64,000 nucleotides of DNA from NCBI RefSeq assembly GCF_038396675.1, contig NC_088927.1, positions 34,165,001 to 34,229,000 of the forward strand. Direction: 5' to 3'. The stretch comes from Hydra vulgaris (Eukaryota; Cnidaria; Hydrozoa; Anthoathecata; Hydridae). The notes beneath the pieces were generated by a model. That model saw only the letters and a program-made list of their open reading frames with translations. It was not told where the DNA came from and did not search any database. Of this stretch, positions 1 through 11,125 are shown piece by piece. Within the stretch, counting starts at the first letter, position 1, and every line of letters starts with the position of its first letter. Position numbers and translations under genes: made by a program.

Positions 1-291
1 CAATTGTTGGCTACAACGAGTTGATGTGGACGGCTCTTCAGCCACACTGTCGCGAACAGTAGCGATATTTTCGGCAGTACGAGCTGTACGAGCATGCGCT
101 GGTCTTTTCACATCTCCTACAGACCCGGTTTGCTCAAATTTATGCACGATTTTTCCGATTTTACGCACATTTGGACGATTAAATTGACTGAAAAACTCAC
201 GAAGTGCACGATATGCATTTTGATTTTGAACGCCCATTTTCATAATAGGTCTGAATAACTTTAACGCGTTGCTCAATTGTGTAACTTTCCA
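1..291 (-). pseudogene. Mariner/IS630-like transposase, N-terminal part, frameshifted and cut by the window edge
   Basis: Reading leftward from an ATG at 291-289, the protein opens MESYTIEQRVKVIQTYYENG. After a one-base frameshift near residue 20 it continues with a helix-turn-helix-like stretch (NAYRALREFFSQFNRPNV), then KIGKIVHKFEQTGSVGD and a basic linker ending at the window edge. This order matches the N-terminal HTH of mariner-type DDE transposases (the DUF4817-like type). The catalytic domain would lie outside the window. The frameshift shows that the copy is dead. Family assignment is by motif recognition only. Confidence 0.65.
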
Positions 292-484
292 TGGTTCAAA
301 TTGAGTCAGTCTGAATTGAGAAATGACACATTAAATACAGAAAAATAATTTACGTTTAGGTTTGGTTCACATTCAACATCGGCCCTTAAAATTTAACCAC
401 CCTTTATATATGATGAAAATGCTGATGAAAAAGCATAAATTGTTACCACGATGCAAATAAAATTTATGAACTATATTGCTAAGA

Positions 485-565
485 AATTTAAAACTGAATA
501 TGCTTTACAATAATTTAAAACTGAATATGCTTTACAATAATTTAAAATTGAATATGCGTAACAAT
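485..565. repeat. 27-bp tandem repeat, 3 copies
   Basis: Three head-to-tail copies of a 27-bp unit beginning aatttaaaactgaatatgct. The third copy carries substitutions (aaaattg, gcgtaa) and overlaps the left arm of the hairpin at 552-619. The rest of 292-725 is AT-rich with no gene that I can see. Confidence 0.85.
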
Positions 566-619
566 AGAGATTTGTTTTTCAACAGTCGTCGAAAAACAAA
601 CCACTATTGTTACGCATAT
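552..619. repeat. Inverted repeat (hairpin), about 29-bp arms
   Basis: The left arm starts atatgcgtaacaatag and ends tttgtttttc. The right arm starts gaaaaacaaa and ends ctattgttacgcatat. A 10-base loop lies between them. Arms are near-perfect except in the ag/cc stretch in the middle. It is probably a small foldback/MITE remnant. Confidence 0.75.
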
Positions 620-725
620 GCAAATTTTATCAACTCATCAAGTCAAACCAATTATTAAAGAAATTTCAATCAGCACATTTTTTAGTTACAAAAGAAAAAG
701 GGTTTAGTTTTTACTCTGCATTGGC

Positions 726-1089
726 TTTGAAAAAGAAGTTCATCAAGTTGATTTGAAAAAGAAGTTCATCATGTTGATTTGAAAAAGAAGTTCATCAAGT
801 TGATTTGAAAAAGAAGTTCATCAAGTTGATTTGAAAAAGAAGTTCATCAAGTTGATTTGAAAAAGAAGTTCATCAAGTTGATTTGAAAAAGAAGTTCATC
901 AAGTTGATTTGAAAAAGAAGTTCATCAAGTTGATTTGAAAAAGAAGTTCATCAAGTTGATTTGAAAAAGAAGTTCATCAAGTTGATTTGAAAAAGAAGTT
1001 TATCAAGTTGATTTGAAAAAGAAGTTCATAAAGTTGATTTGAAAAAGAAGTTCATCAAGTTGATTTGAAAAAGAAGTTCATAAAGTTGA
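726..1089. repeat. 26-bp minisatellite, 14 copies
   Basis: Exactly 14 units of 26 bp (tttgaaaaagaagttcatca + agttga) with very few substitutions (atg at unit 2, cataaag in two of the last four units, tttatc once). Because 26 is not a multiple of 3, the reading frame rotates through all three phases every three units. The array abuts the hAT-like reading frame at 1090, so it probably expanded inside or at the edge of that element. Confidence 0.95.
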
Positions 1090-2270
1090 TTTGGGAGATA
1101 GCTACTTAAGTGATTCTGCATGTGCTGAAATTGTAAAATACTTAAGTAAAAGTATTTTGCTAAATGATATAACCGAACCACTTAACGAAAACCGTATATC
1201 TTATTATGGAGTAATAAATGACGGTAGTAGCAGTGCTAAGTCAAAGGATGAAAAAGAGTTGTTTGAACTTATCTTGCATGATGCATTTACAAGATTGCAA
1301 ATTAATTGCGATGTTGAAAAAGATTACACAAATATTTACTACTTTTTTAAACGAGCAAATTTAAAATGGCGTTTGTTTAAGCGACAATCACAATTCATTA
1401 ACATTATTTTAGTAAGATATAAGAGACCAACAGGAACAAGATGGTTTGAGCATCAACTAAATGTGCTTAACTCTACAATTAGAAATCTTCTAATATTTTT
1501 AGGCTTTGCAAACCAGCAAATTTTAAATCCATATAATAAACAAATGAAATCTGCAAAAAGTATACTGCAGGGCTGTCTGAAAGATAATTTGAATATCTTA
1601 AAGATTATTTTTATTAGTATAAAAATAGATATTTTAAAAAGACTCGGACCAGTAAGTAAAATTCTGCAAGATTTGGAATTAATTCTTCCACAGCTTTTGA
1701 CTTATCTTTGTGTGCTAAAATCATTAAAATTATTATCTTCGTGTGCTAAAATCATTAAAAAACTCTCTAAACTGTTAGCTAGGAAAAAGAAAAAGCATTT
1801 AAAAATTCAGACCTATTTCCAACACTTGTGAATTTTTGGAAGATGTAGTAATTGACCCTGACATAAATTTTGAAGTACGAAAAACGAAAGCAAAAGACTA
1901 CTCCACTAAAAATCAAGCTAAGTATTCATATTATGGCTATTTATTGCAAGGGACTTTGGATGATGCGCCACTTCAATGTGCAAATTTTTTTACTGGCATT
2001 TTGAAAAAAAAATTTTTACTGGCATTTTGAAAAAATTAGACGAGTCGCTTTGTGTTAGGTTTCAATCTGTTACTGAAAATCCGTTATTTAATGCTATAGC
2101 ATCTTTTCTTGAAACAAAGTCATATGTATTGGCGGAATCGTCTGATGAAATTCTTAACTTTGTTAATATTATTGTTGAATTCAAATCTAAAAATTACCAA
2201 GTGAAGTTGAAATATTATATGAGCACATCAGGCGCTTTTTAGCTCATAAAAGCCCTCCAAAACTTTGGCA
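1090..2270 (+). pseudogene. hAT transposase relic, ZNF862-like
   Basis: An open frame from about 1090 to 1831 contains ISYYGVINDGSSSAKSKDEK, which resembles the region around the first catalytic aspartate in ZNF862-type hAT proteins (a DGST-like motif), and further on GTRWFEHQLNVLNSTIRNL, the TRW-type motif of the same family. Continuation in other frames (1836-2030, 1976-2242) adds CEFLEDVVIDPDINF and a region ending near 2270 (PPKLWQAVFLSKYELGILNI), broken by frameshifts and a local duplication around 1988-2030. The C-terminal dimerisation block is interrupted by the MITE at 2343. No ATG starts the frame and it runs straight out of the 26-bp array. Clearly non-functional. Confidence 0.65.
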
Positions 2271-2342
2271 AGCAGTATTTTTATCTAAGTATGAGCTAGG
2301 CATTTTAAACATTTTACATATAGTTGCTAAACTTGTTGTGAG

Positions 2343-2700
2343 CAGGGATGCGGAGTCCCAAAAAGGACTCCGGATTTGAAAGTCACAAAAAGATTACTTT
2401 ATCCTAGTTTTTAGTATCCAGGAGCTCTAAAAATATAAATAAGTTTATGGGCTACTAATAGGAAAAAAATTAAAACTTTTAGATTAGAGGAACAACCGTT
2501 TTTTGAGCCCGGAGTCCTTAAGTATAATGGCGACAAGGACTCCGGGCTTAAAAACAATAAGTTTCAAGTCATTAAATCTCATGAATTTTTTTATTATAGC
2601 AGATAATAAGTCAACAATCATGTTTAGACCTTCTGGACACTACAGACTTGGAAAAAGTAGAGATATAAAGCTAGAGTCCTTTTGGGACTCCACATCCCTG
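2343..2700. mobile_element. Non-autonomous hAT MITE with perfect 8-bp TSD
   Basis: Terminal inverted repeats begin CAGGGATGcGGAGTCCC at 2343 and, on the other strand, CAGGGATGtGGAGTCCC from 2700. The 8 bases gttgtgag flank it on both sides (2335-2342 and 2701-2708), as expected for hAT integration. The 358-bp interior has no coding capacity but contains a second inverted pair agcccggagtcctt (2506-2519) / aaggactccgggct (2535-2548). The GGAGTCC motif therefore occurs at both ends and in the middle. The element sits in the 3' part of the hAT relic before it. Confidence 0.9.
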
Positions 2701-2708
2701 GTTGTGAG

Positions 2709-3118
2709 TCTTTTTTTTTAAGTCTGAAAACTATGAAAAAAATTTTAAAAAACTGAAAAAGAAAACAATTCCTCACAAAAAAGAAAATATATAAGTTTTA
2801 AAATAAAACTCAAAAACTCAAACTCAAGGCAAAATTTACTTTTTGTTACATTATTAATTGCGGTTGAAATAAATTACTTCAAAACTTATCTTTTGAAATG
2901 TTTCATTAAAGTTACTAGTAAAAATAAAAACAAAAAAAAAATAAAAGCCATTAAATCATTCCATTGCAAAGGGAAGATTTTAATTTAACTCTTTCATAAT
3001 TTAAAGTCTTTAAAAAAAGTAATCTTATGAAAGATTTTTAGAAAGATATGAAAAAATAGTTTTAAATGTTTTAATTTATCATAAAAAATACGTGCCTATT
3101 AAAATTTTTTTTACCTAT
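2709..3118. other. AT-rich sequence, possible tail of the hAT relic
   Basis: No gene visible. The first about 80 bases may still belong to the interrupted hAT relic. The rest is A/T-rich low-complexity DNA with no clear repeat. Confidence 0.5.
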
Positions 3119-3122
3119 TTAA

Positions 3123-3810
3123 CCCTTTCGCGACTGACTTAAAAACAGCTATATGACTGCGCGTAAAATACTGATCTTGGATCATGATCAATTAAAGGAA
3201 TATAAAATAAAAATTACTAGTCAGAATTTTACAAATAAGATCTTGTTTTTTTTGTCAAAGAATTGGCTTTCAGAAAATTAAAAAACTAAAAAAAAAATTT
3301 ATTATCTTAGTAATGTGATCAAGATATATCATGTTGAAATTAACAAAAATACATTGTTTCTCTATGAAACCTTAAACAAATAAAGAAGAAATACATAAAC
3401 ATATTGCTTTTGATATTAAATAAATGAGACATTTATAGTGGCGATCAAACAAAAAAATCTTTACCAATATCATTGAAAAAAATATCAAGGATCATTGGCG
3501 ATCAAACAAAAAAAATCTTTACCACTACCATTGAAAAAAATATCAAGGATCTCATTTATGACAGTATACTTTTTATCTATTTTTGTCATTTTTAAAAATT
3601 GATTTTTGAGTGATCTATAAACGCAATTAACAAACGGTTGAAGCATTAACTTAAGAAATTATTCTCATTTCAAAAATAAGTTTAAAGTTTTCCCCGATTG
3701 CTATAGATGATTTGAAATATTCAAAACTGTTTATGTACCGCCATGCGGGTCACTTGTCATTTAGAAACAAATTTTATGAACCACCATATGGGTCACCCGT
3801 CACGAAAGGG
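3123..3810. mobile_element. piggyBac-type non-autonomous element flanked by TTAA
   Basis: The element is bounded by TTAA at 3119-3122 and 3811-3814 and has ends CCCTTTCGCGACTG (left) and, inverted, CCCTTTCGTGACGGGTGACC (right). A TTAA duplication with a CCC-start TIR is the hallmark of piggyBac. The right subterminal region carries two direct motifs, gccatgcgggtcac (3741) and ccatatgggtcacc (3784). An internal tandem duplication of about 55 bp lies at 3439-3553 (ggcgatcaaacaaaaaaa...tatcaaggatc). No transposase frame, so it is non-autonomous. Confidence 0.85.
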
Positions 3811-4063
3811 TTAATTTACACAAAATGCATTTATTTTAAACAATCAATGTAATTAATTCTTTATTTTATTTAAAGCCTTTGCGTAAAATAAAAACGTTAG
3901 AAAAGATAAATGGTTAATTGTTATTCATATTGTAATGACTTTTTTATTGCATTTAAATTATTAAAACAATAAAACAGCCGTGGTCAATTTGTAAAGAAAA
4001 AAAAATATTAACGTGATTAGTTACAGAGTGCGATCGCACAGCATTCCTGTCCAAGCCTGTATA

Positions 4064-4245
<182 letters not shown>

Positions 4246-5277
4246 TTTTTTACAGTCAAAATTTTTCTTTTTTCTTTGTTTAAATCTTAGTAATAGTTCT
4301 TCTTGACTAAACTTTATAAATACAAAAATAAGTTAATGCTTGAAGGGTAAAGAATAAAATTTTAAAGGGTAAAATAATAACGATTTTAAATAAAATCAAT
4401 GCTTTTTTGAAAAGCGCAGACAGGCAATTGATAATTTTTAATTTATTTAAAATTAATTCATTTCATTGCAATAACTTCGCCAATGGCGGGAAAAGCTGTG
4501 CAAAAAATAATAGAAAAGATTAAATTAAAAAAAAAGTACATAAGGGAGATTATATTCTTAATTACATATAATAATTTCAAATAATAATTAAATAAATCTC
4601 TGAAGAAGAACAACTTTTGCACATTTTATATCTCTTGCTCATTAAAATCGTTTCAAAAACTGCTCATGTTAATTAGTTAATAATGTTACTAACTCTTGTT
4701 TGCAAATACTATTTAAACTTAATATATATTACTTTAAATTGTTTTAAACATTCGTCTTCTTAGTAGTAAACAATTTGTTTAATGAAACACTATAAAAATT
4801 ATTAAATTTACATAAAACGACATTTTTAATAAGTATATATATTTTTAATAATCCTGTTATAAAAAAAAAAGCGCAATCGCTCAATTAGTAATTTTTGGTA
4901 ATAATTGGTGAAAAAAAGAACAGTACTAGTCTATTTTTTGTTATTTGTATGTTTTTTTATAATTTCATTTAACTTATGTCGATCTCTCTATTTACTACAA
5001 AAATAATACTATTCCATCTTTCTTTCATTATTTTTTGCCATAAAGTAGATTGATAAATAGTTTATAAACTATAACTGTTTAAAACTTAAACATTATCTCG
5101 AAATGAAAATATTGGAATAATACTGTTCTACTTTTCACCGATTCAATTATTAGATAAAAGTTTAATAAATTAGATAAAAAATAAATTTATTGGAACATTT
5201 TTAAAACAAAGATAAAAACCAGGCAGTATTGAAAAATAAATTAAAGAAAAAATTCACTTAAACTTCTTTTTGCTTTC
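4246..5277. other. AT-rich DNA without recognisable genes
   Basis: I see no coding region, TIR or strong repeat in this kilobase. It is A/T-rich with homopolymer runs. Confidence 0.6.
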
Positions 5278-5280
5278 AAA

Positions 5281-5381
5281 TTTTTTGTTTTAACCCGCAA
5301 TTAAAGTAGTGTATCATAAACAAGAAAAATTTTTGTTTTAACCCGCAATTAAAGTAGTGTATCATAAACAAGAAAAATTTT
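5281..5381. repeat. Tandem duplication of about 50 bp
   Basis: The segment ttttgttttaacccgcaatt followed by aaagtagtgtatcataaaca and agaaaaa is present twice, back to back and virtually identical, so the duplication is recent. Confidence 0.9.
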
Positions 5382-5564
5382 AAATGCTTTTTCAAAATTC
5401 AAATAATTTTATAAAATTTTAGTACATGCATTTTCCCAATAACACCCTGATTATTTGTCAAACCTTGCTTTTAAATCTCTGATTTTTTTTTTCAACCATT
5501 CAACCATGATCGGCAAGAATTTATTTTAGGAGATCAAATTAGCATTTTGAGTCATTTCAGGAGG

Positions 5565-5670
5565 TCATTGACCGTTGACTGGCCGTTATTTTCCACACTG
5601 ATATATAGGTATATAGGTATATATATATTCATATATATGTATATATATGTTTATATATATATGCATGAAC

Positions 5671-5762
<92 letters not shown>

Positions 5763-5868
5763 TGTCGACATGCATCGTCCAGAGGAGGTCTGCTGGACAT
5801 CTCATGGACGTCCAGACATCCATAAAATATCCACCAGACATCCCTAGGACGCCGCATGCCCAATGGGC

Positions 5869-5962
<94 letters not shown>
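5565..5962. repeat. Compound (TA)n/(GT)n microsatellites with repeat flanks
   Basis: A GT run (5681-5712) inside interrupted TA arrays, a 105-bp non-repetitive island (5761-5867) with recurring gacatcc/ggacgt motifs, and a second long (TA)n at 5869-5960. The left flank (ccgttattttccacactgatat) is the inverse of the flank at 4160-4180, which marks a dispersed family associated with TA arrays. Confidence 0.85.
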
Positions 5963-5965
<3 letters not shown>

Positions 5966-6794
5966 TACAGCCCTAGGGTTTAGAAAAACCAAGATCAGCA
6001 AAAAATTGCGGACCTAAAATTGTTTTAGGTTGGCATCAGATCAGCACATAATTTTGACAAACATGCAAAAGCTTTGCATAAAATTTACAGGAAAATAAAT
6101 GCAGAGTTTGCTGACTTTTCTTTTAAACATCAATGTTTAAAAACTTAAAAAATGAACGAAAGAATTGTTGATTTTATTTTAATAGTTTTATATTATTATT
6201 AATAAAACATTTGTTTTTTTTGTTTTTATTTTAATTGTTTTGTTTATAATTATAATAAATGATTCGTTTGGAATTTAAAAGGAAGATTTTGCCATTTCAT
6301 TTAAAAATATTTTTAAAAAATGTCCGTTTTTTCCATTTGTATTGTAAATATTTTATCTAGAATTTAAATAAAAAATTTGTTTTGGTTTTTTATTTTATTT
6401 TCTCGTTAGAAATTTAAAAAAACAATTTTTTCTGTTTTTATTTTAATTGTTTTGTTTACAATTTACATAAAAGGTTTGTATTTAGAATTTAATTAAAACG
6501 CTCTTTTTCTGTTAAAATAAACTGGAATGCACCAAAATACCATTCTGAATAAACTAACGATCCATTAACTTGTTCTGCTGCCTTTTGTTTCTCTCTTTTT
6601 TGTTTCTCTTTCTTTTCTTTTTTTCTCTCTTTTTCTTCTTTTTTAAAAACAATTAAAAGTATGAACTTTTAATGGTTTTTATTCAAAGTTCTTTTCAAAA
6701 TTTTTTGAAAAGGACTTTGAATGAAAACAATATGAAGAATAAACTTGAAATCATTAAATGACATCAATTAACTCATTTTTTATTTCCTCTAACA
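5963..6794. other. AT-rich DNA; small hairpin at 6679-6721
   Basis: No gene. A hairpin ttcaaagttcttttcaaaa / ttttgaaaaggactttgaa lies near 6679-6721, and a T/C-rich tract (ctctcttttttgtttctctt) at about 6590-6640. Loosely repeated tttgtttttattttaattgt segments recur between 6210 and 6470. Confidence 0.6.
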
Positions 6795-7222
6795 ATATTC
6801 TTTTAATATTTAATATTGAATATTTTAACATTTTTTTATATTTATATCTTTTAATATTTAATTAAATATTTCAATATTGAATATTTCAATATTCCATATT
6901 TCAATACTAAATATTTCAATACTCAATATTTCAATACTCAATATTTCAATATTCAATATTTCAATAATCAATATTTCAATAATCAATATTTAAATATTTA
7001 ATATTTAAATAATCAATATTTCAATAATCAATATTTCAATAATCAATATTTCAATATTCAATATTCAATATTTCAATATTCAATATTTCAATATTCAATA
7101 TTTCAATATTTCAATATTCAATATTTCAATATTCAATATTTCAATATTCAATATTTCAATATTCAATATTCAATATTGAAATATTGAAACTATTTCAATA
7201 TTGAAATATTGAAATATTGAAT
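6795..7222. repeat. AATATTTCAATATTC-type satellite array
   Basis: About 430 bp of a degenerate 14-15 bp unit (aatatttcaatattc). The unit is itself palindromic (aatatt), so the array can be read in either direction. Units are more uniform from 7040 onward, and the array flips to the complementary order (attgaaatattgaa) near 7175-7218. Confidence 0.9.
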
Positions 7223-7223
7223 A

Positions 7224-7299
7224 CTGATTTTTCTAATTTCCCAAAAGGAATATTATCATGTCTTGTTTCTCTTGGGCGAGAAGACTTTTGTTGTGATCT
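7224..7299 (-). pseudogene. Decayed duplicate of a piece of the charged-protein exon
   Basis: These about 75 bases align base by base with 9716-9789, part of the coding exon at 9449-9813 (shared blocks include cttgggcgagaag and ttttgttgtgatc), in the same orientation, at roughly 80-85 percent identity by eye. Splice sites and the rest of the exon are absent. It looks like an ectopic exon fragment next to the satellite array. Confidence 0.75.
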
Positions 7300-7478
7300 T
7301 TGTTCAATTAAAAAAATTAGACATATTTTAAAATCAAATTATCGCCTTTTTTTTAATGAAAACTCACAACAAAAAAACAAAAACCTAATATCACTTTTCA
7401 AAGCAACAACTTTATTTAGCTTTTTATATCAAAATCTTGAAGTGATTTCTAGAAACTTCTAAAATTGATTTTTAACTA

Positions 7479-7570
7479 GTTCAACAGATTCAACAGAAGT
7501 TCAACAGATTCAACAGAAGTTCAACAGATTCAACAGAAGCTAAACAGATTCAACAGAAGTTTAACAGATT
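7479..7570. repeat. 20-bp tandem repeat, about 4.5 copies
   Basis: The unit ttcaacagattcaacagaag is repeated, and each unit contains two half-copies of tcaacaga. The last units are substituted (ctaaacag, tttaacag). Confidence 0.95.
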
Positions 7571-8456
7571 TTGGTGATAAATGACTATGTTAATCAAGTT
7601 TTTGAATTAAAAAATTATTGATACAATGATTCTTTTTATTTTTAACTACCACAACTCTTTTAAGATAATATTTATCTCCCAGCCATTTGCTTTTGCCACT
7701 GTTCATAATCTCTAATAAATGATATGGAGATAATTACAGTTTAATTTATTATGTATAAGTTAATTCTCTTTTTTTCAGCTCATTTAAACTATCTAGAAAA
7801 AAAAAATTTACATTTGGTCTGTCTGATGACACATGTAAAATCTTGTAAAACATTTATCTATATTAGAAATACAGTTTAAGAATGTCTGCATAACATCAAG
7901 TGCAGTTGAACTCTGTATTAAGATAATCAATTATAACCATAATGTAATGAGGTGAAATAAATAGTGTAGATGTTAACTTATTTTTTCAAAAAGTGCTTTT
8001 TTGAAAAAAATTTTAAAGTCTAAATGTTGGACTTGGCAGGCTTACATTGAAACAACTTAGCAAAATCACTATCTGGAAATAATTTACTAAACAATTTTCC
8101 AGATTCATTTAAAGAAATAATTGAATATAAAACATACATAATATTTGTGAGACAGCTATTTAATCAATTATTTACTCTATACTTTTAAAAAAATTTGAAA
8201 ATTAAGACTTTTTATTTGAATTTGAAACAAAAATTGAATGTTCCACCTGTATAAAGATTTCAAACATATAATATATGTTTGAAATAATGAATGTTTAGTA
8301 TTTAAAGTATTTTTCTTATGAAAGAAATTAATAATATCATATGTTAAAATTCGAAAAATCCTATTACAATAAAAAAAACCTAACATTTAATTTAAACTCA
8401 GTTAAAAAAAAACTAACAAAAAGAAGAAATACTTAAGAATTAACATTATTATTAAA
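7571..8456. other. AT-rich DNA without recognisable genes
   Basis: Downstream of the charged-protein gene (which reads leftward and ends near 8457). No convincing coding region; the 69-residue minus-strand frame at 8177-8386 has no recognisable features. Confidence 0.55.
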
Positions 8457-8587
8457 CTTTATTTTATTGAGTTGAGTTGAGTTGTAAAAGTATACAGTTT
8501 ATTTTCAGTTAAGCATTTATTTACAAAATAAACAATTGAGCAAATTTATCAAGTTTTGAGGAAACAAAGTATACAGTTGTTTCAACA
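8457..8587 (-). promoter_or_regulatory. 3' UTR with polyadenylation signals
   Basis: Follows the stop codon at 8590-8588. On the minus strand it contains several AATAAA-type hexamers, with the last cluster (aataaaataaag) at about 8468-8457. The transcript would end near or just below 8457. Confidence 0.5.
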
Positions 8588-8622
8588 TTAACACACAGCT
8601 TGGGGATGCATTTTGCTGCGGG
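8588..8622 (-). CDS. Terminal coding exon of the charged-protein gene
   Basis: On the minus strand a pyrimidine-rich tatcctttacag acceptor (AG at 8624-8623) precedes a 35-base segment that completes the codon left open by the exon at 9449-9813. Joined in that phase it reads A-RSKMHPQAVC and stops with TAA at 8590-8588. The splice phase match, the acceptor and the following polyadenylation signals support a last exon. It is short, so chance cannot be excluded. Confidence 0.5.
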
Positions 8623-9448
8623 CTGTAAAGGATAAATAAAAGATTAATCTTAAATTTAAATTGATTTTTTTAAACACTAAAAATACAGATGAAATGAAGA
8701 AATACAAAAAAAAAAACAAATCATGCTGTTACACTAAACCATACTAGTATGGGTAACAACCTTAATAAAACGTACTAGTATGTGTCCCGCACTCAAGCAT
8801 CAATCGTCAGAACACATACTAGCACATGCCTTGCATGCTATGTGTTAATCAAAAGATATTAGATGCTTTTGGATTCAATAATGTTAACCTTTTTTGTTTA
8901 TTATACAGAGATAAAACATTTGAGATATTTGCTTAACATTAATTTTTCAAAACTTATATTTTTTTCAATTTTTATAAAAAAAAAAGAGCAGTGAGAATTA
9001 ATTTTTGGAGGCCAAAATAGTAGTTTTATCAATTTCAGACATTATTTGAGCATTATTTTCCAAAGAAAATTTTCGAAATTTAACTGTCAGAGAATTCAAA
9101 CTCGCCATCGATTAAAGAAAACCTACATTTTATACATTTTTTTTCTTTTCTTGAAATAAATCCGAGTTGTAATATTTTTATCCACAATTTAGCTCATTCA
9201 TTGAGAATAATAAAAAAAGTTTGATTTAAAAAATGGAAAGCTGATATTGTATCAAGAGTCAAACAAAAAAGAAAAAAAAATTTCTTTTTTTTTTTAATTA
9301 ATGTGTTGACATAACATTATCTCCAAAATTTAAAAGCCCTAAAATTGGAAACTTTTTTAGGTTAATATAAAAAATCATTAATTTTTTGATTAACTAGGAT
9401 TTAAGAACTTAATTTTTAGTTTTAGGAAAAATAACAAAAGCTTCTTAC

Positions 9449-9813
9449 CAATTGTCTCTGATGGCTTTTTTTCAGGACGTACTTTCTCTTTTATCTCATT
9501 TCTCAGTTTAGGATCTTTTTTTGAAGCAAGACTTTTCAAAGAGTTTGTTTCTTTCAATTGTCGTGGGCTTCTTAGCCGCTTGACTACTTTTGTTGAATTC
9601 ACATCACGTCTTTTTCTCTCCTTATCGCGTTCATCCTTATTACGTTCATCTTGTTTGTATAAGTCAGAATCACTTTGGAGTCTATCATAATCTGAGCGTG
9701 GTCTCCGAGTTTCACCTGATTTTTCTCGTTTCCCAGGACTATTATCACGTCTTGTTTTTCTTGGGCGAGAAGAGTTTTGTTGTGATCGAGTACCACTCAT
9801 CAGAGTGGTCAAG
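9449..9813 (-). CDS. Internal exon of an Arg/Lys/Ser/Asp-rich protein
   Basis: A 365-base exon, open throughout, bounded by an acceptor (tttctaaaaatag, AG at 9815-9814) and a strong donor (GTAAGA from 9448). It encodes about 121 residues that are almost entirely charged or polar: TRSQQNSSRPRKTRRDNSPG near the start, a KQDERNKDERDKERKRRD block in the middle, then KRLRSPRQLKE and EIKEKVRPEKKPSE. There is no fold, membrane segment or zinc site. Such RS/KE-rich tails occur in nuclear RNA-processing and transcription proteins; I cannot name the gene. The exon joins in phase to 8622-8588 across an about 825-base intron. Upstream exons were not found. It is the clearest piece of a spliced host gene in the window, and part of it is duplicated at 7224-7299. 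Confidence 0.7.
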
Positions 9814-10085
9814 CTATTTTTAGAAACAAAGTGTTCTAAAAAAAAATTGTTTAAAGAAATACAAACTTTATGATTTATAGTTTATTGCCATGAATTATAA
9901 ATTTTTGAATTATTCTATATCCAACTTTTTAATATAAATTAAAAATAAAATTGTTGTTGTAAAAACAAAATTATTATGTGTTAAATGAAATGAATCACTT
10001 AAATAAACACTAAATAAAAAATTCATTTAAATGAACACTGAAAAGCAAAATAAAAACCTAATATTACTTCTACAAGAAAATTTAT
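9814..10085. other. Presumed intron or upstream flank of the charged-protein gene
   Basis: AT-rich; no further exon of the gene could be recognised here or between the transposons further upstream. Confidence 0.4.
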
Positions 10086-10439
10086 TTTATGGAATACTGA
10101 CACTAATGTACATTGTTGTACATTTGTTTAGATTAAACTAATTCAACTTTCTAATTAATCTAATTAAATAATGATAAACTTGCGCAGTGTACATTTATAC
10201 CATTATTATACATAGAAAAAATTATTTTAAAAGTTTTATTTAATTTTTATTCTGTTGAGCAGCATTTCGTTGTTCTCTACACATAACATTAATGAAAAGA
10301 GATGATTTTGCATATTAGGTTGCTACTGTGTAATTAAACTAAAACGAAGAATAGGCTGAAATAACACCAGTGAGCACTAAAAATAAGCACTGATGAGTGT
10401 AAAATAAGACTGATGTTTGTGTATGTGTATGTGAGTGTG

Positions 10440-10640
<201 letters not shown>

Positions 10641-11125
10641 ACTTAAAACAAAGAAAAAGAGTGATGTGAAGTTACGATATTGAAAACCGCTCTACTTATA
10701 TTACCAGGAGACCCGCGCTATAGAAATCCGATAATTACGCTCAAACAAATTTTTAAGTACATTGCCGTCGGACCTTTTTTATTTTAAATTAACGTCAAGG
10801 TACTGGAGAACAAAAAAATGTGCTGGTACAGGATTTGTTTTATTTGACCTCTTTTCCAATACAACAGCTTTTCAAGATAAGATTGAGAACTTGAAAGTTG
10901 TAATTAAGAAAAGTTAGATGTAATTGAGAAATGCAACATGCAATTTAGAAATCGTAATATGTAATTAATAAACACAACATGTAATTAGGAAATTTTAAAA
11001 TGTAATTGAGAAACCTAATATATAAATAAGAAATCGCTATATGCAACTAGAAAAATAAAAATTGTAGTTAAAAAGTTGTAATATGTAAATGAGAATACAT
11101 TATTTGTAATTGCGAATAGGGTTAG

